From an uncultured Oscillibacter sp. (lineage in GTDB: Bacteria > Bacillota > Clostridia > Oscillospirales > Oscillospiraceae): a DNA stretch of 12,331 bases. The stretch lies in the NCBI GenBank assembly GCA_947245315.1, contig CAMXNV010000047.1, positions 1-12,331 on the forward strand. Direction: 5' to 3'. The translations under genes were made by a program, and so were the position numbers. Position 1 is the stretch's first letter; the number at the start of each line of letters is the position of its first letter. Positions 6,105 to 12,331 of the stretch are shown here, in pieces. The notes below the pieces were generated by a model, which saw only the letters and a list, made by a program, of their open reading frames with translations, was not told the DNA's origin and did not search any database.

Positions 6105-7859
6105 TTGGAACGACATCTGCTGTCAGGAAACGAGGCCATCGCCCGGGGCGCCTACGAGGCCGGTGTAAAGGTCTGCTCCGCGTATCCCGGAACCCCCAGC
6201 ACGGAGATTTTTGAGAACCTGCCCCAGTACAAGGACGTGCTTTACTGCGAGTGGGCCCCCAACGAGAAGGTGGCCACCGAGGTGGCCTATGGCGCGGCCA
6301 TGGCCGGGGTCCGGAGCCTCTGCGCCATGAAGCACGTGGGGGTCAACGTGGCGGCGGACCCCATCTTTACGGCGGCCTACGACGGGGTCACCAAGGGCTT
6401 TGTCATCGTCTCCGCCGACGATCCCAGCATGCACTCCTCCCAAAATGAGCAGGACAACCGCTACTACGCCAAGGCCGCCCGGATGGCCCTGGTGGAGCCC
6501 TCCGACTCCCAGGAGTGCATCGACTTCCTGAAAGAGGCCTACCGCATCTCCGAGCGCTTCGACATGCCGGTCCTCTTCCGCACCACCACCCGGGTCTCCC
6601 ACTCCAAGAGCCTGGTGACCTTCGGCGAGCGGGAGGAGCAGGAGGTGATCCCCTACCAGAGGAACGCCGCCAAGTTTGTCTGCACTCCGGCCAACGCCTA
6701 CCGGAACCACCCCAAGGTGGAGGCCAACCTGGCCGCCCTGGAGGCCTACGGGAACACCTGCCCCATCAACAAGCTGGAGCTGAAGGGGAGCAAGGTGGGC
6801 GTCATCACAGCCTCCATCGCCTACCAGTACGCCAAGGACGCCTTCCCGGAGGACACCTCCTTCTTGAAGCTGGGCCTGACCTATCCCCTGCCCATGGAGC
6901 TGATCCGGGACTTCGCCTCCAAGGTGGAAACCCTGTATGTCATCGAGGAGCTGGAGCCCTTCATGGAGGAGCAGATCCGGGCCGCCGGCATCCCCTGCAC
7001 CGGCAAGCAGCTGGTGGGGCGCATGTACGAGCAGAATCCCCAGCGCCTCCGGCAGGAGGTCTTCGGCGCCGCCCCGGAGACCGTGGACGTGGGCGTGGAG
7101 CCCGTCTCCCGGCCCCCGGCCCTGTGCCCCGGCTGCCCCCACCGCGGCTTCTTCTACACCATGTCCAAGGGAAAGGACTTCGTGGTCACCGGGGACATCG
7201 GCTGTTACACCCTGGGTGCCGCCGCACCCCTGATCGCTCTGGACACCTGCGTGTGCATGGGCGGCGGCTTCTCCGTGGGCATGGGCCTGGCGAAGGCCCT
7301 TGAGGTCACGGGGCAGAAAAAGAAGGTCTTCGGCGTCCTGGGGGACTCCACCTTCTTCCACAGCGGCATGACCGGCGCGGCGGAGATTCTCTACAACAAG
7401 GGAGAGGTCATCCCCGTGGTCCTGGACAACTCCATCACCGGCATGACCGGCCACCAGGACAACCCGGGCACCGGGTACAACCTCCAGGGGGAGATGGCCG
7501 CCGCCATCAAGATCGAGGAGGTCCTCCGGGCCATCGGCTACGAGAACATCTTGATTGCGGACCCCCAGGACCTGGCCGCCATGCAGCAGGCCGTGGACGG
7601 CGCCCTGGCGTCGGAGGTCCCCGCCGCCATCATCGCCCGGCGGCCCTGCCTGCTGATTAAGCGGATTCCCCACGACACCGGGCTGTGCGTGGTGGACACG
7701 GAGAAGTGCATCGGCTGCAAGAAGTGCCTCAAGGTGGGCTGTCCCGCCCTCTTCGTCAAGGAGGGCAAGTCTTACATCGACCCGAATCAGTGCGTGGGCT
7801 GCACGGTCTGCGCCCAGGTGTGCCCTGTGGGGGCCATTTCCAGAAAGGAGACGAAATGA
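6105..7859 (+). CDS. iorA: Indolepyruvate:ferredoxin oxidoreductase, alpha subunit
   Basis: The 584-residue catalytic subunit oxidatively decarboxylates aryl-pyruvates with CoA to aryl-acetyl-CoA and CO2, reducing ferredoxin; it is a cytoplasmic anaerobic enzyme. The N-terminal pyrimidine-binding domain has GNEAIARGAYEAG and AYPGTPSTEIF, followed by the E-x-x-x-NEKVATEVAYGA region (49-64). CPGCPHR is at 341-347. The TPP-binding domain runs from GDIGCYTLG through GDS (413-415) to N442. The tail carries two 4Fe-4S motifs: C535, C538, C541, C546 and C563, C566, C569, C573. The start is TTG at 6105, with AAGGTGG 8 bases upstream; no ATG fits the family start. It heads a five-gene operon divergent from lysR. 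Substrates of known homologues are indole-, phenyl- and hydroxyphenylpyruvate; which one is used here is not visible. Confidence 0.95.
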   Translation: MERHLLSGNEAIARGAYEAGVKVCSAYPGTPSTEIFENLPQYKDVLYCEWAPNEKVATEVAYGAAMAGVRSLCAMKHVGVNVAADPIFTAAYDGVTKGFVIVSADDPSMHSSQNEQDNRYYAKAARMALVEPSDSQECIDFLKEAYRISERFDMPVLFRTTTRVSHSKSLVTFGEREEQEVIPYQRNAAKFVCTPANAYRNHPKVEANLAALEAYGNTCPINKLELKGSKVGVITASIAYQYAKDAFPEDTSFLKLGLTYPLPMELIRDFASKVETLYVIEELEPFMEEQIRAAGIPCTGKQLVGRMYEQNPQRLRQEVFGAAPETVDVGVEPVSRPPALCPGCPHRGFFYTMSKGKDFVVTGDIGCYTLGAAAPLIALDTCVCMGGGFSVGMGLAKALEVTGQKKKVFGVLGDSTFFHSGMTGAAEILYNKGEVIPVVLDNSITGMTGHQDNPGTGYNLQGEMAAAIKIEEVLRAIGYENILIADPQDLAAMQQAVDGALASEVPAAIIARRPCLLIKRIPHDTGLCVVDTEKCIGCKKCLKVGCPALFVKEGKSYIDPNQCVGCTVCAQVCPVGAISRKETK

Positions 7860-8434
7860 TGGAGCGGCAGAGCGCGTTACTGGTGGGCGTCGGCGGCCAA
7901 GGCGCCATCCTGACGGCTAAGATTCTGGTGACCGGCCTGATGGAGGTGGGCTATGACGTGAAGATGTCCGAGGTCCACGGCATGAGCCAGCGGGGCGGCA
8001 GCGTCTCCACCCAGGTCCACTGGGGCGGGAAGGTCTACTCCCCCGTCATCGGCCCCGGGGCGGCGGACATCCTGGTGGCCTTTGAGAAGATGGAGGCGGT
8101 CCGCTACGCGGAGTTCCTCAAGCCCGGCGGCGTGGCCGTCATCAACGACTATGAGCTGCCCTCCTCCACCGTGGCGGCGGGCCTGTGCGAGTACCCCGCC
8201 GGGTGCCTGGAGGCCATGGAGGCCCACTTCCGCTGCGTGACCCTGGACGCAGCGGCGGAGGCTTTGAAGCTGGGCAGCGCCAAGTGCATGAACGTGGTCC
8301 TCTTCGGCGCCATGGCCAAGGCCCTGGGCATGGACCAGATCGATTGGGAGGGCGTCATCGCCAAGGTGGTGCCGGAGAAATTCCTGGAGCTGAACCTGGC
8401 CGCCTACCGGGCGGGCCGGGCGGCGGTGAAGTGA
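7856..8434 (+). CDS. iorB: Indolepyruvate:ferredoxin oxidoreductase, beta subunit
   Basis: A 192-residue partner of IorA, a member of the pyruvate-ferredoxin oxidoreductase gamma-domain family. The glycine-rich LLVGVGGQGAILTAKIL lies near the N-terminus, followed by MSEVHGMSQRGGSVSTQVHW and PGAADILVAFEKMEAVRY, all typical of IorB. The length is normal. The start overlaps the iorA stop by four bases (ATGA); a second ATG at 7859 is also possible, and AAGGAG at 7845-7850 serves either. The overlap suggests coupled translation and equal amounts of the two subunits. No cofactor motif of its own is expected. Alternatives such as another 2-oxoacid oxidoreductase gamma subunit are unlikely next to iorA. 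Confidence 0.93.
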   Translation: MMERQSALLVGVGGQGAILTAKILVTGLMEVGYDVKMSEVHGMSQRGGSVSTQVHWGGKVYSPVIGPGAADILVAFEKMEAVRYAEFLKPGGVAVINDYELPSSTVAAGLCEYPAGCLEAMEAHFRCVTLDAAAEALKLGSAKCMNVVLFGAMAKALGMDQIDWEGVIAKVVPEKFLELNLAAYRAGRAAVK

Positions 8435-8444
8435 GGAGGCCCCT

Positions 8445-9776
8445 ATGCTGCAAGACCAGTACCGGCAAAAGCTGCGCACGCCGGAGCAGGCGGTCCAGGC
8501 GGTCAAGAGCGGCGACTGGGTGGACTACACCACCAACGTCTGCTTCCCGCCCCTGCTGGACGCCGCCCTGGCCAAGCGCCGGGACGAGCTGACCGACGTC
8601 AAGATCCGGGGGAACCTGCTCTTCGGGCCCCTGGAGACCGTGGAGTGCGACCCCAGCCGGGAGCACTTCCTCTATAACTCCTGGCACTGCTCCGCCTACG
8701 AGCGGAAGCTCTGCGACAAGGGATTGTGCAACTACATCCCCATGATCTTCCGGAACGTGGTGCCCTACTACCGGCACTTCCTCACGGTGAACGTGGCCAT
8801 GATGTGCGTCCCCCCCATGGACAAGCACGGCTACTTCAACCTCTCCTGCGGCGCAGGCGTGGCCCGGGGCATTCTCGAGAAGGCGGACGTGGTGATCCTG
8901 GAGGTCAACGAGCACCTGCCCCGGATTCTGGGGGGCTTCGACGAGTCCATCCACCTCTCGGAGGTGGACTATGTGGTGGAGGGCCCCCACGGCCCCCTGC
9001 CCCAGTTCCCGGTGGCCAAGGCCTCGGAGGAGGACCGGAAGATCGCCGAGCAGATCATCCCCTTCATCCGGGACGGGGCCACCCTCCAGCTGGGCATCGG
9101 GGCCATGCCCAACGTGGTGGGCTCCCTGCTGGTCCAGTCGGACCTCAAGGACCTGGGGATGCACACGGAGCTGTGCGGGGACGCCTACTATGAGCTCTTC
9201 AAGGCCGGGAAGCTGACCAACGCCCGGAAGACCATCCACCGGAACAAGGGCATGGCCGGCATCGTCTTCGGCTCCCAGACCCTCTACGACTGGGCGGACC
9301 AGAACCCCTCCGTGGTGGTGGCCCCCCTGGAGTATGTCAACGCCCCGGAGACCATCGCCCAGCTGGACAACATGATCTCCATCAACAGCTGCATCTCCGT
9401 GGACCTCTACGGCCAGACCTGTGCGGAGAGCGCGGGCCTCCGGCACATCAGCGGCACCGGGGGCCAGCTGGATTACCTCACCGGCGCGGCCATGTCCCGA
9501 GGGGGCAAGGCCTTCATCTGCATGACCTCCTCCTTCGTGGACAAGGGCGGCGTCCGCCACTCCCGGATTCTGCCCCACTTCGGCGGGGACATCATCACCG
9601 GGCCCCGGAGCCAGGCCTATTACGTGGTGACGGAGTACGGCGTGGTGAACCTGGTGGGCCGGTCCACCTGGGAGCGGGCGGAGATGCTGGTCTCCATCGC
9701 CCACCCGGACTTCCGGGAGGAGCTGATCGCCGCCGCCCAGGAGCAGAAAATCTGGCGTTCTTCCAACAAACGATAA
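8445..9776 (+). CDS. Acetyl-CoA hydrolase/transferase family CoA-transferase (Cat1/AbfT-like)
   Basis: A 443-residue class I CoA-transferase of the family that includes butyryl-CoA:acetate and 4-hydroxybutyrate CoA-transferases. Visible signatures are PPMDKHGYFNLS (123-134), the glycine loop LQLGIGAMPN (214-223), GMHTELCGD (238-246) whose Glu242 corresponds to the catalytic Glu that forms the CoA thioester, SGTGGQLDYLTGAA (about 345), and VTEYGVVNLVGRS near the end. GAGGAGG stands just before the ATG, and the gap from iorB is 10 bases. Position after IorAB suggests that it takes CoA from the aryl-acetyl-CoA and gives it to acetate or another short acid, releasing the aryl-acetate and saving the thioester bond. 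Family membership is firm; the substrate is inference, and a fatty-acid or hydroxybutyrate substrate remains possible. Confidence 0.88.
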   Translation: MLQDQYRQKLRTPEQAVQAVKSGDWVDYTTNVCFPPLLDAALAKRRDELTDVKIRGNLLFGPLETVECDPSREHFLYNSWHCSAYERKLCDKGLCNYIPMIFRNVVPYYRHFLTVNVAMMCVPPMDKHGYFNLSCGAGVARGILEKADVVILEVNEHLPRILGGFDESIHLSEVDYVVEGPHGPLPQFPVAKASEEDRKIAEQIIPFIRDGATLQLGIGAMPNVVGSLLVQSDLKDLGMHTELCGDAYYELFKAGKLTNARKTIHRNKGMAGIVFGSQTLYDWADQNPSVVVAPLEYVNAPETIAQLDNMISINSCISVDLYGQTCAESAGLRHISGTGGQLDYLTGAAMSRGGKAFICMTSSFVDKGGVRHSRILPHFGGDIITGPRSQAYYVVTEYGVVNLVGRSTWERAEMLVSIAHPDFREELIAAAQEQKIWRSSNKR

Positions 9777-9790
9777 AGGAGGCATCCAAA

Positions 9791-10969
9791 TTGGTCAATC
9801 AAAACATGCTGGCCCTGGGCCAGACCCGTTCCTGCATCCGGGAGCTCTTCGAGTACGGCCTCCGGCAGAAGGCCGCCGGGGAGACCGTGTACGACTTCTC
9901 CCTGGGCAACCCCTCCATCCCCGCACCGCCGGAGGTGAACGAGACCTTCGTCTCCATCCTTCGGGACGTGGACAGCCTGGCCGTCCACAGCTACACCCCG
10001 GCCCCCGGCTTCCCCGACGCCCGCCAGACGGTGGCGGAGGAGCTGAACCGCCGCTATGGCGCGGACCTCCGGGGGGAGAACTTCTTCTTCACCTGCGGCG
10101 CGGCCCCCGCCCTGGTCTCCGTGATCCGGGCCCTGGCCACGGAGGGGGCGGAGATCATGGCCATCGCCCCCTTCTTCCCGGAGTACCGTCCCTTTGTGGA
10201 GGCCAACGGGGCCGCCTTCGTGCTGGTGCCCGCGGACCGGGAGACCTTCCAGATCGACTGCGCCGCCCTGGAGGAGCGGATCACGGCCCGCACCCAGGCC
10301 GTCATCGTCAACTCCCCCAACAACCCCTCCGGCGTGATCTACACCCGGGCCACCCTGGAAAAGCTGGCGGAGGTGCTGACCCGGAAGAGCGCGGAGCACG
10401 GCCACCCCATCTACGTCATCTCCGACGAGCCCTATCGGGAGCTGGTGTATGGCGGGGCTGAAGTTCCCTTCCTCCCGGACATCTATCCCAACACCGTCAT
10501 CTGCTACTCCTATTCCAAGTCCCTGTCCATGCCCGGCGAGCGCATCGGCTACGTCTGCGTCCCCGACCGGGTGGAGGACAGCCAGGCGGTGTACGCCGCG
10601 GCGGCGGGGGCCGCCAGAATCCTGGGCCACGTGTGCGCCCCCTCTCTCCAGCAGCGGGTGGTAGCGGCCTGCGCCGCCTCCCGGCCCGACCTGGAGGCCT
10701 ATGACCGCAACCGCGTCACCCTCTACGACGCGCTGACCTCTTACGGCTATCGGTGCGTCAAGCCCGACGGGGCTTTCTACCTCTTCGTCCAGGCCCCCGG
10801 CGGCGACGCCCAGGCCTTCTCCGACCAGGCCAAGGCCCGCAATCTCCTGATTGTCCCCGGCGGCGATTTCGGCTGTCCCGACTACTTCCGGGCCAGCACC
10901 TGCGTGTCCCACGAGATGCTCCTGCGAAGCCTGCCCATTTTTGAGGACCTGATGAAACCGTATCTGTGA
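9791..10969 (+). CDS. PLP-dependent class I/II aminotransferase, probably aromatic amino acid
   Basis: A 392-residue fold-type I aminotransferase. It shows FSLGNPSIPAPPEV near the N-terminus, NSPNNPSG (174-181; Asn178 contacts the PLP pyridine ring), SDEPYRELVY (Asp212, Tyr215), the PLP lysine Lys243 in SYSKSLSMPGERIGY, and FRASTC with Arg367 for the substrate carboxylate. The start is TTG at 9791 with AAAGGAGG 8 bases before; an ATG five codons on is poorly spaced. It probably moves the amino group of an aromatic amino acid to 2-oxoglutarate, giving the aryl-pyruvate used by IorAB and glutamate used by the GDH encoded next. Specificity is inferred from the operon; aspartate- or alanine-type activity cannot be excluded. 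Confidence 0.9.
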   Translation: MVNQNMLALGQTRSCIRELFEYGLRQKAAGETVYDFSLGNPSIPAPPEVNETFVSILRDVDSLAVHSYTPAPGFPDARQTVAEELNRRYGADLRGENFFFTCGAAPALVSVIRALATEGAEIMAIAPFFPEYRPFVEANGAAFVLVPADRETFQIDCAALEERITARTQAVIVNSPNNPSGVIYTRATLEKLAEVLTRKSAEHGHPIYVISDEPYRELVYGGAEVPFLPDIYPNTVICYSYSKSLSMPGERIGYVCVPDRVEDSQAVYAAAAGAARILGHVCAPSLQQRVVAACAASRPDLEAYDRNRVTLYDALTSYGYRCVKPDGAFYLFVQAPGGDAQAFSDQAKARNLLIVPGGDFGCPDYFRASTCVSHEMLLRSLPIFEDLMKPYL

Positions 10970-10981
10970 GGAGGATTAGAA

Positions 10982-12331
10982 ATGAACGCTTATCTTGCCA
11001 GTGTGATTGACCACGTGAAGACCCGGCACGCCAATGAACCGGAGTTTGTCCAGACGGTGGAGGAGGTTTTCTCCTCTCTGGAGCCCGTCATTGAGAAGCA
11101 CCCTGAGTACGAAAAGGCGGACCTGCTGACCCGCATGGTGGAGCCCGAGCGGATGTTTACTTTCCGGGTTTGCTGGATGGCCGACGACGGCACCTGGCAC
11201 ACCAACATCGGCTATCGCTGCCAGTTCAACGGGGCCATCGGGCCCTATAAGGGCGGTCTGCGGTTCCAGCCTAACGTCTACCCCGGCATCATCAAGTTCC
11301 TGGGCTTTGAGCAGGTGTTTAAAAACAGCCTCACCGGCCTCCCCATCGGCGGCGGCAAGGGCGGTTCCGACTTCGATCCCGCTGGGAAGTCCGACGCGGA
11401 GATCATGCGCTTCTGCCAGAGCTTCATGCAGGCTCTGTACCGTTACATTGGTCCCGACGTGGACGTCCCGGCGGGCGACATGGGCGTGGGCGCTCGGGAG
11501 ATCGGGTATCTTTACGGCGAGTACCGCCGCCTCAAGGGCGCCTTTGAGAACGGCGTCCTCACCGGCAAGGGCTTCAGCTACGGTGGCAGCCTGATCCGCC
11601 CCGAGGCCACGGGCTTCGGCGCAGTGTACTATCTGGAGAACGTCCTGAAACACGAGGGCGAGGACATCCAGGGCAAAACCATCGCCTGCGCGGGCTTCGG
11701 CAACGTCACCTGGGGCATCTGCAAGAAAGCGGCCCAGCTGGGAGCCAAGGTCATCACCCTCTCCGGCCCCGACGGGTATATTTATGATCCCGACGGTGTC
11801 ATCACGGAGGAGAAGATCAACTACCTGGTGGAGATGCGGAACAGCGGCCGGAATCGGGTTCAGGACTACGCGGACAAGTTCGGCGTGGAGTTCCACGCCA
11901 AAGAAAAGCCTTGGGGCGTGAAAGCGGACGTGGTAATGCCCTCGGCCATGCAGAACGATGTGCACATGGAACAGGCCAAACAGATCGCGACCAACGGGGT
12001 AAAATATTATATTGAAGTAGCCAATATGCCCACCACCAATGACGCGCTGAAATTCCTGATGGAGCAGCCGGGCGTGATCGTAGCCCCCAGCAAGGCGGTG
12101 AACGCGGGCGGCGTGGCCACCAGCGCCCTGGAGATGGCTCAGAACAGCGAGCGCCTCGTGTGGACGGAGGAAGAAGTCGACAAGCAGCTCCACCAGATCA
12201 TGGACACGATTTACTCCATGAGCGTGGAGGCCGCCGAAATGTACGGCCTGGGCTACAATCTGGTAGCCGGGGCCAACATTGCGGGCTTCCAGCGCGTCGC
12301 CGACGCCATGATGGCCCAGGGAGTCTTCTGA
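10982..12331 (+). CDS. gdhA: Glutamate dehydrogenase, probably NAD-specific (Clostridium symbiosum type)
   Basis: A complete 449-residue hexameric-type GDH that interconverts glutamate with 2-oxoglutarate and ammonia. It has YKGGLRF (Lys90), Lys114, the catalytic Lys126 in PIGGGKGGSDFDP, Asp166 in DVPAGDMGVGAREIG, the nucleotide-binding GFGNVTWG, and VAPSKAVNAGGV. Compared from memory with the C. symbiosum enzyme, which uses NAD, the numbering is shifted by one, and its cofactor-selecting Phe, Pro and Asp appear as Phe239, Pro263 and Asp264 (SGPDGYIYD). This favours NAD and a catabolic direction. The ATG follows GGAGG by 7 bases and lies 12 bases after the aminotransferase stop. In the operon it would recycle glutamate to 2-oxoglutarate. 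The window ends on its stop, so no terminator can be seen. Confidence 0.95.
   Translation: MNAYLASVIDHVKTRHANEPEFVQTVEEVFSSLEPVIEKHPEYEKADLLTRMVEPERMFTFRVCWMADDGTWHTNIGYRCQFNGAIGPYKGGLRFQPNVYPGIIKFLGFEQVFKNSLTGLPIGGGKGGSDFDPAGKSDAEIMRFCQSFMQALYRYIGPDVDVPAGDMGVGAREIGYLYGEYRRLKGAFENGVLTGKGFSYGGSLIRPEATGFGAVYYLENVLKHEGEDIQGKTIACAGFGNVTWGICKKAAQLGAKVITLSGPDGYIYDPDGVITEEKINYLVEMRNSGRNRVQDYADKFGVEFHAKEKPWGVKADVVMPSAMQNDVHMEQAKQIATNGVKYYIEVANMPTTNDALKFLMEQPGVIVAPSKAVNAGGVATSALEMAQNSERLVWTEEEVDKQLHQIMDTIYSMSVEAAEMYGLGYNLVAGANIAGFQRVADAMMAQGVF

Larger units (their letters stand above)
6105..12331 (+). other. Five-gene operon for oxidative fermentation of (aromatic) amino acids
   Basis: iorA, iorB, CoA-transferase, aminotransferase and gdhA lie in one direction with a 4-base overlap and gaps of 10, 14 and 12 bases. 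Each gene has its own strong ribosome site, and no terminator is seen between them. The order of functions makes a closed route from amino acid to aryl-acetate, with reduced ferredoxin, NADH and a conserved CoA thioester. Co-transcription is inferred from spacing. Confidence 0.8.

Noticed and set aside
6123..7673. Long open frame of 516 codons on the - strand opposite iorA
   Set aside because: Its protein is low-complexity (rich in Gly, His, Leu, Val) and mirrors the GC-biased codons of iorA, which has clear family motifs. The same applies to 8355-9785, 9620-10912 and 10976-12193 on the - strand and 1979-3148 on the + strand.

Overview
The window looks like GC-rich chromosome of an anaerobic, amino-acid-fermenting member of the Clostridia, probably a gut Oscillospiraceae/Lachnospiraceae-type organism. 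The reasons are strong AAGGAGG-like ribosome sites, two TTG starts, RpiR and PTS genes typical of Firmicutes, an oxygen-sensitive 2-oxoacid:ferredoxin oxidoreductase, and a glutamate dehydrogenase that resembles the Clostridium symbiosum NAD-dependent enzyme as I remember it. The genus is inference; no marker gene is present.

Left part (1-4835), an alpha-glucoside module. Two overlapping RpiR/SIS regulators run on the + strand (the first cut by the window edge) and end at a bidirectional terminator. Facing them on the - strand is a likely operon: a strong promoter with a dyad at the start site, a GH4 6-phospho-alpha-glucosidase-like gene, a 308-base spacer, then a fused PTS permease EIIC-EIIB-EIIA. 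Both structural genes are frameshifted: one missing base in the PTS gene and two in the GH4 gene. Adding back three bases gives proteins of 689 and 441 residues with all key residues. The spacer holds a 192-base MITE-like element with imperfect terminal inverted repeats and a chain of hairpins.

Right part (4952-12331), an aromatic amino acid oxidation module. A LysR-type regulator on the - strand, with its own promoter and terminator, diverges from a tight five-gene + strand operon: iorA, iorB, a Cat1/AbfT-family CoA-transferase, a class I/II aminotransferase and gdhA. Gaps are 10-14 bases, and iorA/iorB overlap by 4.

Read as a pathway: the aminotransferase turns an amino acid (probably Phe, Tyr or Trp) and 2-oxoglutarate into an aryl-pyruvate and glutamate. 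IorAB decarboxylates the aryl-pyruvate to an aryl-acetyl-CoA and reduces ferredoxin. The CoA-transferase passes CoA to acetate or another acid, freeing the aryl-acetate and saving the thioester for ATP synthesis. GDH, with residues of the NAD-dependent type, returns glutamate to 2-oxoglutarate. This would be a self-contained oxidative Stickland-type cassette. The window ends exactly on the gdhA stop codon, so the operon may continue.
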